Assembly (NCBI GenBank): GCA_013306675.1
Contig: JABLUY010000228.1
Span: forward strand, 1-58,296
Direction: 5' to 3'
Source of the DNA: Thraustochytrium sp. TN22
Lineage: Eukaryota; Sar; Bigyra; Thraustochytrida; Thraustochytriidae
DNA: 58,296 nt
Shown one piece after another: positions 47,019 to 56,681 of this stretch. The notes beneath the pieces were generated by a model that did no database searches, had not been told where the DNA came from, and saw only the letters and a list, made by a program, of their open reading frames with translations. A program made the position numbers and the translations under genes. Position 1 is the stretch's first letter. Every line of letters starts with the position of its first letter.

Positions 47019-48503
47019 CTATTGGCTGACGGCCTCGGAGAAGCTGTGGTAAATCCAGACTCTCTCGAGCACGCGGGCGCTAAGCTCGTAGCTGATGACC
47101 CGCTCACCCTCCTTGTTCAGGACGGACTGGTGCTGCACGGTCTCGAGCAGGTCGTGGTTGCCGGCGCGCTGGTGCAGCTTGAGCTCAAAGGCCACCGTGT
47201 AGCGTCCGAGGTTGAGTGCGATGGACGCGATGCCGCCCGAAACCGAGTAGCGGCCCTCGTGGATGACGTCGGCGCGCGTGACGTCGAGCTCCTCGCGCTG
47301 GCGGCGCGCCAGCTCGGCGCGCTCGCGGCGCGTGAGGCGCTTGCGCGTGGGCGCTGCCGCGGCGGCGGCCGCGGCGGCCGCCGCCGCCGAAGTCTCGCTG
47401 CCGGCCTCGCCCTCCTCCTCGCCCTCCCGGACACGGCGCACGAGCCCTTGCGTAACCCAGTCCTCGAAGAGGCGGTGCTGAAAGCGGCGCTGCATGGTGG
47501 TCGGCGGCAGTGGTGTGCTGGCGTAGAGCACCTTGCCGTCCGGCTTGAAGAGCAGGTAGCGGTAGTGCCGGATCACCATGACAGGCGTGAAGTCTTCTGG
47601 TGCGAAGAGGTCGCGCGTTGCCGTGCGCACGTAGCTCGAGGTCAAAACGTAGTAGCCGGACTCAAAGCGCACACGCGGCCGCAGACGGCGCGCCGCCTCC
47701 CAGCTGCCGAACTTGGCCGGCACGAAGCGGCCGTCGGCAGCCTCCTTGACGCGCATGGCGCGGAAGGCGGGCACCACAAAGGCCCGCCTGCAGAAGGCGT
47801 GCCAGAGCGACTCCGACTGCAGCACCTCGCGCCACGCCGGGTTGCAGACGCGCAGCAGGTCCAGCGTGTCCTCGTCCAGGTGTTCGAGCAGGCGCAAGAG
47901 CACCTCGTGCGGCAGCTGTCTAAAGCATTCGCCGAGGTCGGCCGGCTCCTCCTCCTCCGCGGAGATGGGCGGCGGCGGCGCCTGCTGCGCCGCGCGCTGC
48001 TGTTGCTGCTGCTGCGCCTGATGCGGGTCTGGTCGCCGTGGTCCGCTCTTGCGGATGAAGTAGCGCGCCAGCACGTTAAGGTCGGCGCCGCGCTGGTCCA
48101 CGGCGTCCTCATCGTCGTCCTGCGGCAGCCTCATGGCGGCGGCGAAGCCCGCCACGAGCTCGTTGTCGACGCCCAGGTCTTCGAGCACCATGTCGCTGTG
48201 GTCCTCCTCCGCCGCCGCAGCGCTCGCGCCGGCGCCTGGAGCGCGATATGCCTCGTCTCTACACGAGTTCTCCTCGCCGCCACTCCTGCTGCCGCCGCGG
48301 TCGTCGCCGTTGGCGCCGCTGCGCGGGCCGTGCGCCACGCGCTCGGCAGGCGGCGTCTGCGCGCTCGGCCTCGGCGCCCTGACGTCCTCCGACTCGAGCG
48401 CGGCGATGCGCAGCGCCTCGGCCTCCTGATACTCTTCCAGAGCGCGGCCTAGGCCGCGGGACTGCTGCTGCTGCTGCTGCTGCCGCGCGCCCGCCGCCGC
48501 CAT
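47019..48503 (-). CDS. FBXO9: F-box protein, FBXO9/Hrt3-like
   Basis: 494 aa. The N-terminus has Q7 and a helical EEYQEAEALRIAALE segment. The F-box lies at ~192-237 (FRQLPHEVLLRLLEHLDEDTLDLLRVCNPAW…SESLWHAFCRR), which would recruit Skp1 into an SCF ubiquitin ligase. The C-terminal half matches FBXO9/Hrt3: RPRVRFESGYYVLTSSYVRT, VIRHYRYLLFKPDGKVLYASTPLPP, EGRYSVSGGIASIALNLG, then YELSARVLERVWIYHSFSEA. In FBXO9 this region recognises substrates such as TTI1/TEL2 during growth-factor signalling. The N-terminal TPR-like unit of animal FBXO9 is not obvious. An Ala-rich insert (~370) and Arg-rich segment are low complexity. Confidence 0.85.
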   Translation of the reverse strand: MAAAGARQQQQQQQSRGLGRALEEYQEAEALRIAALESEDVRAPRPSAQTPPAERVAHGPRSGANGDDRGGSRSGGEENSCRDEAYRAPGAGASAAAAEEDHSDMVLEDLGVDNELVAGFAAAMRLPQDDDEDAVDQRGADLNVLARYFIRKSGPRRPDPHQAQQQQQQRAAQQAPPPPISAEEEEPADLGECFRQLPHEVLLRLLEHLDEDTLDLLRVCNPAWREVLQSESLWHAFCRRAFVVPAFRAMRVKEAADGRFVPAKFGSWEAARRLRPRVRFESGYYVLTSSYVRTATRDLFAPEDFTPVMVIRHYRYLLFKPDGKVLYASTPLPPTTMQRRFQHRLFEDWVTQGLVRRVREGEEEGEAGSETSAAAAAAAAAAAAPTRKRLTRRERAELARRQREELDVTRADVIHEGRYSVSGGIASIALNLGRYTVAFELKLHQRAGNHDLLETVQHQSVLNKEGERVISYELSARVLERVWIYHSFSEAVSQ

Positions 48504-49062
48504 GTTGCCGCCGTGGTGCCGCCGCCCCGCCGCGGAACGAGGTCTGATCGTGCGGGCTGCGCTCTTTTCGCATTTGTCATCTCATCAGCGAGTCGTATGA
48601 TGATGACAGGAAGAGCAACATGGACGGCCTCACTACGCCGCGGCGAGCGCGTCATCGCATCGCGGGCCATGCCATGCAAAAGGAGGACGAGCGGGAGCTG
48701 CTCTGCAAGCGAGCGCGCGCACAAGGCAACGAGCCAGGTGGCCTTGGTCGCCTTGGCCACGCTGAAAAGCTCAAGAGCAGGAAACGCGGGAGGAAGGCGC
48801 TCGGTCAGCTTTCGAGGGCAAGAAGGAGTCTCGTGCTTGGTAGCCGAGAGCTTCTAGCTAGCTTGCAAGCAGTGGAAACCAAGCATTTGACGGCAAAGCC
48901 ATGGCGATGCATGGCGTCGGATTTGACGGGGCAAGCAGGTTGCGCCGTGCGTGTGCAATGCACGGAATGTCGGACAAGAACACGAACGTGGGCTGGACGA
49001 CGTCACACGATGAATGCATTGAAAAACGATCTGCTACCTCTCGTCCAGCAAACAGATGGACG
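48504..49062. other. Intergenic, FBXO9-like 5' flank and ECI2-like 3' flank
   Basis: 559 bp of mixed composition. No gene is supportable; open frames here run into shadows of the ECI2-like gene. The promoter of the FBXO9-like gene should lie in the first part. Confidence 0.45.
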
Positions 49063-49908
49063 TCAAAGAAGGAGGGACCAAAGGGGACGCGTGACGCGCA
49101 AGGTCGCGAAGGCGAGCTTGGCATTGGTGCGGCCCCGGCGCTCGGCGTTGGCCTCCATGGCGCGGAAAAAGGGCGGGGACACAAAGGCCTTGGCGAGCGC
49201 CTCGGACTCGTCGCGGTTGACCTGGCGCAAGCGCGCGATCTCGTCGGCGGAGCGGGAGCGCTTGACGCCATGCTTGGTCAGGTAGGCGTCGACGTGGTCG
49301 TAGGTGGCGTCGAGGAGGACCTGGTCCGGGCCGTCGGCGGAGGGCGTCTCGGCGCCGGAGTCAACCAAGAGCGAAATCATTCGCGTGCCAGCGGCCTCCT
49401 TGGCGGTCATCTTGTGGTTCTCGTGGAGCATCTTGTTGGCGAGGTCGTCGCCGAGGAGCTCGGGGAAGAGCACGGAGCTGCAGCCCTCGGGCACGAGGCC
49501 GAGCGAGGCAAAGGGCGTGGAGAAGGTGGCGCGGTTGCTGGCGACGAGGCCGTCGCAGAGCGTGGCGCTGGTGACAGCCGCGCCGATGGCCGGCCCGTTG
49601 ACGGCCGCGAAGAGCGGCTTGTCGAAGCGCAGGAACTGGTCGAAGAGCTCTTCGTTGAGCTCCTTGAGCGTGCGCACGAGCTTGCGCGGCGCCATGGGCT
49701 TGAGCACGGCCGCCAGGTCCACGCCCGCGCAGTAGTAGTCGCCCGTGCCCGTGAGCACCACAGCCTTGACCGCGTCGTCCGCCGCCGCCTCGGCCAGCGC
49801 CGCCCGCTTGGCCGCCATCATGCTCGCGGACCACGCATTCAGCTTGCGCGGGTTGTTGAACCGCAGCGTGCACACCCCCTGCCGCACGCTCTTCTCCACC
49901 AGCCCCAT
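49063..49908 (-). CDS. Enoyl-CoA Δ-isomerase (ECI2/PECI-like crotonase)
   Basis: 281 aa from ATG 49908 (MGLVEKSVRQGV), which has G at -3 and +4. An ATG at 50001 would add a Gly/Ala-rich leader that looks like UTR and has a poor start context. The crotonase fold is clear: FNNPRKLNAWS, oxyanion-hole strands GDYYCAGVDL and NGPAIGAAVT, and the ECI2-diagnostic FASLGLVPEGCSS, whose Glu is the catalytic base of Δ3,Δ2-enoyl-CoA isomerases. It moves double bonds in unsaturated fatty acyl-CoAs for β-oxidation. Human ECI2 has an N-terminal acyl-CoA-binding domain and a C-terminal SKL; this protein lacks both and ends PLWSLLL, so peroxisomal targeting is not evident. It is divergent from RAD9. Confidence 0.85.
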   Translation of the reverse strand: MGLVEKSVRQGVCTLRFNNPRKLNAWSASMMAAKRAALAEAAADDAVKAVVLTGTGDYYCAGVDLAAVLKPMAPRKLVRTLKELNEELFDQFLRFDKPLFAAVNGPAIGAAVTSATLCDGLVASNRATFSTPFASLGLVPEGCSSVLFPELLGDDLANKMLHENHKMTAKEAAGTRMISLLVDSGAETPSADGPDQVLLDATYDHVDAYLTKHGVKRSRSADEIARLRQVNRDESEALAKAFVSPPFFRAMEANAERRGRTNAKLAFATLRVTRPLWSLLL

Positions 49909-50556
49909 CTCGCCGCCGCCGCCACCGCCCTCGCCGCCTCGCCGCCCTCCCGCCGCTGCAGCCGCAACCTCGACGATGAAACTCTGACGGAGTGAAATCA
50001 TGGAAAGCGCTCGCGCGACGATGTCGCCGCGACCACCCTGCCCTTCACTCGGATCGCGCCGGCGGAGACCCGGTCCTCGGCGACCCCGTCGCCGCCGTGG
50101 ACGGTCACGGTAGTACTACTGCGCCACCGCGACCGCGACGCCGCTGCCGCTCCCGGCGCGCCGTGCCGAGCGGCGCGCCGTGCCGAGCGCCGTGCCGCGC
50201 GCCGCGTGCGCGGCCCCGCGGCGCGCTCGGCGCCGGAAGCCCGGCTCTTGGGCGAGATCTGACGATGGGAAGGATGCGCGGGATGCGGAGCTTGGACGCA
50301 ACGCAGCAGGCCGAATGCAGCAGACCTTGAACGCGAGCGACGCGGACTCGGACGCGGAAGCGCGCGGCGCGCGCGGCGCGAGGGGCGGCGGCGGAGGAGC
50401 GCGGCGTGCCAAGGCCGGCGCGCGCGGCGCAGGACCGCGGCGCGCGAGCCGGCCGGAAGGCCGGGCCGTGCCAAGGCCGCGGAACGGTGGTGGTTAGGCA
50501 GGGAAGAGCGCCGCGGCGACCAGCGCAGGCGAGCAGGCCCCGAGGAGCGCGGCAAC
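49909..50556. promoter_or_regulatory. Divergent spacer, ECI2-like (-) / RAD9 (+)
   Basis: About 650 bp, very GC-rich, with GCCGTGCCGAGCGGCGCGCC-type repeats around 50155-50215. The 5' ends of both genes must lie here. No coding signal beyond the possible ECI2-like N-terminal extension. Confidence 0.45.
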
Positions 50557-51521
50557 ATGCGCTGCACGCTGCCAGAGAAAAACGTGCGCGTGCTGGCGGC
50601 ATGCATCCAGTGCCTGAGCAAGATTGGCAAGGAACTGGTGCTGGAATGCAGGCGCGGAGCCGCGGGCGGCGGCGGGTCGACGAGCATGACGCTGAGCACG
50701 ATGAATGACGCGCGCACGGCGTTCAACGAGTTCACGTTCTACTCGTCGTTCTTTGAGAGCATTGCGCTGGACGAGGCCGGGCTGCTGGCGGTGCGGCTGC
50801 CGCTCAAGGCGCTGGCGAGTGTGTTCAAGAGCATTCGAAGCACGGAGCGCATGAGCATCAGCTTCCAGCAGGACGGGGCGCGGCACGTGGTGGTCTTTAG
50901 TAGCCAGTGCAAGGGCGGCCTGGTCAAGACGCACGAGCTGCACTACGAGGACACGAGCGTGGTGCACCCGACCTTTGACCGGGCGGGCGCGCCGAACCGC
51001 ATCGTGGCGCGCACGAGCATGCTCACCAAGGCGCTGGCCCACATTTACGGCGCCGAGGAGGCTTCGCTGGTGATGGCGCCGGACTACGGCATCCGGCTGC
51101 GGTCGCACTACCAGCACGTGGACAGCAGCACGGAGGCCGACACGCTGCGCACGGACGTGGCCATCGCGGCCAACGAGCTGGAGGGCTTCGTGGTGGGCGC
51201 CTCGGGCCAGGAGGAGATTGCCTTTGGGCTCAAGGAGATCAAGGCGCTCCTGCACTTTTGCGAGACGGTCGATGTGGTGCACATGAACTTTCTTTGCAGT
51301 GGGCCTGGCGCGCCCTTTCTCTTTTCTACGGACGAGACGCTCTCGGCCAGCGCGCAGGCGGCCAGTGGCGCGCCCACGGGCTCGGGCGCCATTCAGACCT
51401 TCCAGGCTGAGCTGGTGGTCGCCACGCTCGAGGCCGAGGAGATCGAGGCCGGCGCCGAAGACCGCGCCGAGGAGGAGGCGGCCGCCGCTGCCGCCGCCGA
51501 CGCCGAGGCGCGCGGCAGCAG

Positions 51522-51562
<41 letters not shown>

Positions 51563-51729
51563 CGTCGGCCGTTTCGCGACCACGGCCCGAGGATGACGAG
51601 GATGACGACGGGACGGCGGCCTCTAGCAAGCGCCTGCGCGCGTCCGAGGACGGCGGCTCGACCATTGCGTCGCTGGACGCCACGGTGCGGCGCTCTGGCG
51701 GCCGCTTGAAAGAGGGCGAGCTGCTCTGA
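50557..51729 (+). CDS. RAD9A: RAD9 checkpoint clamp subunit
   Basis: 390 aa, the same size class as human RAD9A (391). RAD9 forms the 9-1-1 clamp with HUS1 and RAD1 at DNA damage sites and activates ATR. The PCNA-like N-terminal ~270 residues show MRCTLPEKNVRVLAACIQCL, TFYSSFFESI, LKALASVFKSI, QCKGGLVKTHELHYED (the conserved KTH), and the second lobe IAFGLKEIKALLHFCE…APFLFSTDETL. The tail after ~285 is acidic, then an AGC-encoded poly-Ser run (~51527-51562), then an SRPRPEDDEDDDG acidic patch. The last part, with Ser and Thr near acidic residues, may carry the CK2/TOPBP1-binding phosphosites as in other RAD9 tails. Intronless. Confidence 0.9.
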
Positions 51730-51867
51730 CGGGCTGATGGATGTACGGGATGAAAAGCATGTGCAATTTGGGTGGGGAAATGGTGTGGGTCGGATGGAGA
51801 CAACTACTAAAGTCATCGGGCTGCGAGTGTAGCCGAGGTGTGAGGGGAGGGATCACAACGACGCGCA

Positions 51868-52689
51868 TCACGGCTCAAGGTGGCGCGAGAGAAAGGCGCT
51901 CGGGTCGTGCGCGCTGTCCAGTGGGATGGCGTCGCGAAAGATGATAGAGAAGCGGCGCTGGGGAGGGTCTACGGCCTCGACCGAGTGCGCCATCTCGTAG
52001 CGAGCGCGGTTGCAGAGAATATACAGCGAGCGCGGCGGCAGATGGAGGTCTACGTAGGGCTCGTCCGGCTCGTAGGCGTGCGGGTCGTCGCGGCCCTTGC
52101 GCAAGCGCATCGTGCGCTCGCTCATGAGCGACAGGCCGGCCACCACCTCGCCGGAAAACTTGATGCTGTCCACGTGCGCCCGGATCTCCCCGGTGGCGTC
52201 CAGGTCGATAATGTGCGGCGGCAGGTACTCGAGCTGGCCCGTGACACGTTCCACGTGCTCCTCCAAGTACGCTTGCACGAAGTCCTGGAGCCGCTGCAGC
52301 ACCGCGGCGCTGGCCGGCGGCCAGAGCGCCATGTCGCGCTCAATCTCCTTGTACCCGACGATGACCGCGTCCCAGTGGTCCGTCTCGTACTTGCGCTTGC
52401 GGAACCTCCGCATGGCGCGGTCCTGCGCGCCGTGCAAGATCTCCTCCACGAGCGCCTCCTCCTCGGCTGCGCTCACCGCGTCCGGGAAGACCACGGCATC
52501 GTGGTGGCCGAGCTGCAGCGGCGCGCCTTGCCTTGCGTCCACGAGCGCATGGTCCGCGCGCAGCGCCGCCTGCGGCACGGCTGAGCTTGCAAGCCGTCGC
52601 TGCACCGCGCTCGGCTGCACCGCGCTCGGCTGCACCGCGCTCGGCCTCCCCAGCCGCCGCGCCGCCGCCGCGGCCGCCGACCGCAGCAT
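51868..52689 (-). CDS. ALKBH7: ALKBH7-type mitochondrial 2-oxoglutarate dioxygenase
   Basis: 273 aa. AlkB homologue 7 is a mitochondrial Fe(II)/2OG enzyme implicated in programmed necrosis and mt-RNA demethylation. The N-terminal ~35 residues (MLRSAAAAAARRLG…RRLASS) are an Arg/Ala/Ser transit peptide containing a PSAVQ x3 repeat. The catalytic fold shows the ALKBH7 block YETDHWDAVIVGYKE, the iron ligands H172 and D174 in AHVDSIKFSG, VAGLSLMSERTMRL, LPPRSLYILCNRARYEMAHSV with H235, and the 2OG-binding Arg of RRFSIIF. The DSIKF motif separates ALKBH7 from nucleic-acid AlkB proteins. It converges on RAD9 with 138 bp between stops. Confidence 0.92.
   Translation of the reverse strand: MLRSAAAAAARRLGRPSAVQPSAVQPSAVQRRLASSAVPQAALRADHALVDARQGAPLQLGHHDAVVFPDAVSAAEEEALVEEILHGAQDRAMRRFRKRKYETDHWDAVIVGYKEIERDMALWPPASAAVLQRLQDFVQAYLEEHVERVTGQLEYLPPHIIDLDATGEIRAHVDSIKFSGEVVAGLSLMSERTMRLRKGRDDPHAYEPDEPYVDLHLPPRSLYILCNRARYEMAHSVEAVDPPQRRFSIIFRDAIPLDSAHDPSAFLSRHLEP
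52600..52644 (-). repeat. 15-bp x3 coding repeat in the ALKBH7 presequence
   Basis: Three perfect copies of CTGCACCGCGCTCGG on the + strand, coding PSAVQ three times within the predicted mitochondrial targeting peptide. Confidence 0.93.
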
Positions 52690-52946
52690 TTTGTCTTTGC
52701 CCTCAACTTGCAGTGAAGCGGCCGGGACGGCGGCCAGCGGATTAGCCTATTCGCCGCAAACCACATCGTAGCCAAACAGACAGGCAGACAGGCAGGCAGC
52801 TTGAAGTTCAACGCAGAAAAGCACACCGTGATCATGACAAGTTGGTCGGAGAAAAGTTCTTCATGCGCACAAGATTCAAGCATACAAGGGTCTCTGTCAC
52901 TGTCATGCGTACAAACTCATTTTCTAACGCAAACTGATGATCAAAA

Positions 52947-54545
52947 TCATCGCCCGCGCACGGAGAGAGGGCGACCCAGCTCGCCGTAGGCGCCGCGAAT
53001 CTGGAGGCCGGCGACGAGCATCTCCGGGTTGCGGCGGACAAAGTCCTCGAAGCTAGCGCGGTCCACACGGCCCGAGCTGTCTGAGGCTTGTTTGAGGAGC
53101 TTGTCCACAGCGCGGCGGTCGACGCGGCGAAAGACGGAGGCGAAGACGGAGCGCAACGAGGCCTGGGAGATGAAGCCGGTGTTGTCCGGGTCGAGCGCGT
53201 GAAAGAGCAGGTCAACCGCCTCGTCCGAGGTGGTGCTCTGCGAAACAAAGGTGAGGCCGATGAGGAAGGTCTTGTAGTCGATGGCGCCCAGGCCGTCCGG
53301 ATCGAGAAGGTCGAAGAGCTCGTGCAGCGCGTCGGTGAGCGGAAGACCGAGCGCGCGCGCGAACTGCGCGGCGTTCATCTTGCCCGTCTTGCGCACGGCC
53401 GGGTCGGAGGCGAAGCGCTTGAGCAGGCGGCGCGCCTCCTTGAGGTCAATGTCGAGGAGGTTCTTGATGGTGGCGAACTCGAAGTCGACGACCTTGCCGG
53501 GCGACATCTTGGCCTTCTTGGCGCTCATGCTGAGGAAGGTGTCCTCGTAGGAGTGCTCGGTGGTCGGGATGCCAAGCGCCTCGGCCATGACGGCGCGCAC
53601 GTTGCGCGCGTAGAGCTCCGGGTCGGCCTTCTCCTCGTCGCTGGGCTCGTAGACCGGGAGAAACTCAATCTGGACACGGTTGTAGACCTGCGAGAGCAGG
53701 CGCAGCACGAGACGGAAGCGGTTGGGCCCGCTCGAGGTCCACGTCGGGTCGAAGAAGTAGTGCGGCCAGCGCATGACGATGGGCTGCACCGGGACGCCCG
53801 GCGTGAAGGAGCCGCGCTTGAACTGAATGAGGCTGCGGCGGTTCGTGCAGGTGCCCTCGGGGAAGATGGCGAAGCGCGGCCAGTGCGCGTCGTCGCGCGC
53901 GCGGCGCACGAGCTCATCCAGCGCGGCGCGGCGGCCGTCCGGGTTCTCGCGGTCCACCGAGATGATCTGCAGCGCGCGGAAGATGGTGCCGAAGATGGGC
54001 GTCGCCTTCGCCTCCTTCTTGCCCAGGCCGGACCACAAGCCGGCGGCCGCCGTGTAAATGAAGGTGTCCACGAAGGTGGAGTGCGGCGCCACCACGGCAA
54101 CGGGCGCCTTGCTCCGCGGCGCCTGCTTGCCCTTGACGCTGATCCAGAAGAAGCCGAACACGAAGACAAAGACGCGCGCCAGCAGCGGCAGCGGCCACAG
54201 CAGCACGCGGCGGCACCCGTGCATGGGCTTGGTCTCGTCAAACCCGAACGAGGTCACCACCTTGCACACCGCCCAAACCAGCATGAGAATGCTCCCGGCG
54301 AGGATGAACTTCACCGGCACCACGACGATGCCCACCACGGCCTTGACCACCTCCCATGGCGTCCAGCGCCCGGGGTACTCGAACGGGTTCACCTCCTCCT
54401 CCACCACCAGGTGCTTGCGCAGCGCCAGCCGGAACTCATCGTCGCGCTGCGAGGGCGCCAGGACGCCCGCGCCGCCCGCCGCCGCGCCGCCGCCCGCCTC
54501 CAGGTCCTCCGCCACCGCGGCCGGCGCCACCTGCTTGCTGGCCAT
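52947..54545 (-). CDS. Lysophospholipid acyltransferase with EF-hands (LPCAT1/2-like)
   Basis: 532 aa from ATG 54545 (MASKQVAPAAVAEDLEAGG). It reacylates lysophosphatidylcholine or related lysolipids from acyl-CoA at the ER. After an LPCAT-like NPFEYPGRWTPWEVVKA are hydrophobic segments at ~65-98 and 113-137. The PlsC domain has box 1 HSTFVD (H155, D160), box 3 FPEGTCTN (228-235), and VPVQPIVMRW. The C-terminal third has EF-hand loops at ~410-425 (DPDGLGAIDYKTF) and ~445-457 (DPDNTGFISQASL), plus a degenerate third (SDSSGRVDRASF), as in LPCAT1/2. There is no C-terminal KKxx/KDEL signal (ends LSVRGR). Substrate preference cannot be read from sequence. Confidence 0.9.
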   Translation of the reverse strand: MASKQVAPAAVAEDLEAGGGAAAGGAGVLAPSQRDDEFRLALRKHLVVEEEVNPFEYPGRWTPWEVVKAVVGIVVVPVKFILAGSILMLVWAVCKVVTSFGFDETKPMHGCRRVLLWPLPLLARVFVFVFGFFWISVKGKQAPRSKAPVAVVAPHSTFVDTFIYTAAAGLWSGLGKKEAKATPIFGTIFRALQIISVDRENPDGRRAALDELVRRARDDAHWPRFAIFPEGTCTNRRSLIQFKRGSFTPGVPVQPIVMRWPHYFFDPTWTSSGPNRFRLVLRLLSQVYNRVQIEFLPVYEPSDEEKADPELYARNVRAVMAEALGIPTTEHSYEDTFLSMSAKKAKMSPGKVVDFEFATIKNLLDIDLKEARRLLKRFASDPAVRKTGKMNAAQFARALGLPLTDALHELFDLLDPDGLGAIDYKTFLIGLTFVSQSTTSDEAVDLLFHALDPDNTGFISQASLRSVFASVFRRVDRRAVDKLLKQASDSSGRVDRASFEDFVRRNPEMLVAGLQIRGAYGELGRPLSVRGR

Positions 54546-54739
54546 GCTGCCGCGCGCCTTCTTCGTGCACTGCGCCGGCGCCGCTCGCGCCGCACGCCCG
54601 GGTTTTGCCCACCGACTGGCACTCCCGCTCGGCCGAGTCTCGCGCCGCGCTCGTCCTTGACCGCCGCGCCGTGCACGCGCGCCGCCCAGTCGCGCGCCGC
54701 GCGCCCGCTGCCCCCCGCGCGCGCGCCGCGCCCCGGCAC

Positions 54740-54804
54740 CGGCGACTGCCGCGGGGGCAGGCGCGGCGCCGCAGTACCTCAAGGGCGCCGAGCAGGCCGC
54801 CGCC

Positions 54805-54836
<32 letters not shown>

Positions 54837-55371
54837 CGGCGTCGAGGCCGCGGAGACCAACGGAAACCTCGGCGACGAGGAGCACGGCGCGGCCGGGGAG
54901 GCCGATAAGGTCACGGTAGCGCTCGCGGCGAGCTTGAGCTGCGGCGCCGCGCAGACACCCGCCTGGAAAAGGATGTGGAGCCTGGGAGCTGGAACGTGAC
55001 GGTGCGATGGTCTGGGACGCAAGGAGCGGAGGGACAGAGGACGCTGGCGTGGGCGTGGCCTTGGTGGTGTTCGGCAAGAAGGACAAAATTCTGCGCGTGC
55101 AAAGCGTCGACGCGTGCATGTGCTGCTGGACCACAAGCGCTCGGTGTCGTGCTGTGCTGCGCGCACGTCGTATCGGGCTCCGAAGACTGGACGGCGCGCG
55201 TCTGGGACGCCACCGAGGGCATGCGCATCCTGGAGGATTTTCAAGGCTTTGTCTTCTCCGTTGCGCTCGACCAGCCGGAGGGCCGCATCGTCACCGGGTC
55301 CGAAGACCACGCCGTGCACGTCTCCAAACGAGACGCCGACCTCATCGAGGTACACAGGGAGCCGAGGCGGT
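54740..55371 (+). pseudogene. Decayed WD40-repeat protein fragment
   Basis: A coding-looking stretch with an acidic linker (QYLKGAEQAAADEDEDEDEE) and later WD40 blades: MVWDARSGG, HVVSGSEDWTARVWDATEG, and RIVTGSEDHAVHV. The pieces lie in different frames with at least one stop (TGA near 55000), so the reading is broken unless short introns separate them. No ATG-initiated intact protein can be assembled. It diverges from the LPCAT gene. Best read as a gene relic; a spliced WD40 gene is the alternative. Confidence 0.4.
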
Positions 55372-56681
55372 CTAGGGAGTGGCACTGCATGTCGACGTCA
55401 TCGTCGCGTTGGCATGCTTCGCATGTGGCGGCGAGCGAACCGTCTCGGCACATCCCCAGCTCACTTGCGGCATGCATGGGTTGTTTGGTACACACGATCA
55501 GGACGTGGTCAGGCCGACCAGGCCCAGCGAGCAGGTTCTTGCATGCACACGCAACGCCGTTCTGCCAGACCCTTGTACTCTGGTCCAGCGTCAGCCACAC
55601 CACAAGGCCTGATCAAGGCCGCAATGAAACGATTGTCCAACCTCTTGCCTTGATGCGCTCCGTGTCTTGGCACTCGATGATCTTCGGTCGCAGTTCAATC
55701 CGGTATCGCCATGTTGACGGCGTACAATAATCTCGTCACGGGCGGGGGCTTCCCGCGTCGCGACGCATCGAATCCCACTTAGGACTGGCAGGGCTTTGTT
55801 CATGAAATAGAGTGAGTCAAACAAGATCAGTGGGTTTGCGGGTCCAGGTAGGGAGTGAGCCAGACATTTGCGATTGTCACATCGCGTCGTAGCAGCCTAT
55901 TCGAAGCTCAAGGCCCACGACCCCCGCAGTCACATTGGACACCGTGACCACACGCGCGCTCGTGGGTGTGGCTGCTCGACCAAAAGGACGCCATCATGCA
56001 GTCGCATACGCACCTTTGCTCAACTTTGGCGCACTCGACAAAGATAAGACTGTCGTGGAAGCCGACCTGAGCGCACGCGAGCTAGGGGCCGGTCTGCAAG
56101 GACCCAAAGGGCCAGGTCTCGGCGCCTTCGACGAAAGCTCGAGGCCTTGCAAGTCGCCACAGAATGACACCGAGCTGCTTCACTGCGCGCTGAAGGAGGG
56201 CGAGATGCTCGTCGTCCCACGGGGTATCCGGCGCGCAGCCAAGAACCGTCGCTTTGAAGTAGATGCGGTCCGGCACCAAGAAGTCCAGCAACCACGGCGC
56301 CCGTGATAAGTTACAGCCTGCTGCAGCCTGCTACACCAGGTCGTGCCAGCGGACGAGCGACGAGGCCGGTCGCCGCGCCGCGCTGCCGAGAACGCCGTCA
56401 GCGCGCGCGCCGGCCCTGCGCCGCGAGCGCGCGCACCGCCGCCCTGCAGGCTGCAGCCACCGCACCGCGCTGCACCGCGGCGCTGCGCTGTACCGCGCGT
56501 GCCGCACACCCCGCCAGGCGGCAGACGGCCAACGCGCGCGCGAGCCCGGCGGCGCGGCGCGGCGAGAGAGCGGCAGCGAGAGCGGCCTGGGCGCGGCGGC
56601 GCGGCGCGAGACCGCACGGAGCGGCGCCGCGCCAAGAGACCGCGAGGGCGGCGCACGAGGACCTGGAGACCGGCGGCCGCC
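55372..56681. other. Intergenic ~1.3 kb
   Basis: Lower-GC, non-repetitive to ~56300, then GC-rich approaching the next gene. Short protein-like frames occur on both strands at 55940-56300, but neither has an ATG start or recognisable domain. The last ~350 bp probably holds the promoter and 5' UTR of the LRR gene. Confidence 0.45.

Noticed and set aside
46845-48452. 535-codon + strand frame opposite the FBXO9-like gene
   Set aside because: Shadow of the conserved F-box protein; its ATG lies inside XYLB.
53088-54908. 606-codon + strand frame opposite LPCAT
   Set aside because: Antisense to conserved acyltransferase and EF-hand motifs.
55935-56306. Protein-like frames on both strands between the WD40 relic and the LRR gene
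   Set aside because: Neither begins with ATG, no domain is recognisable, and the two overlap each other.
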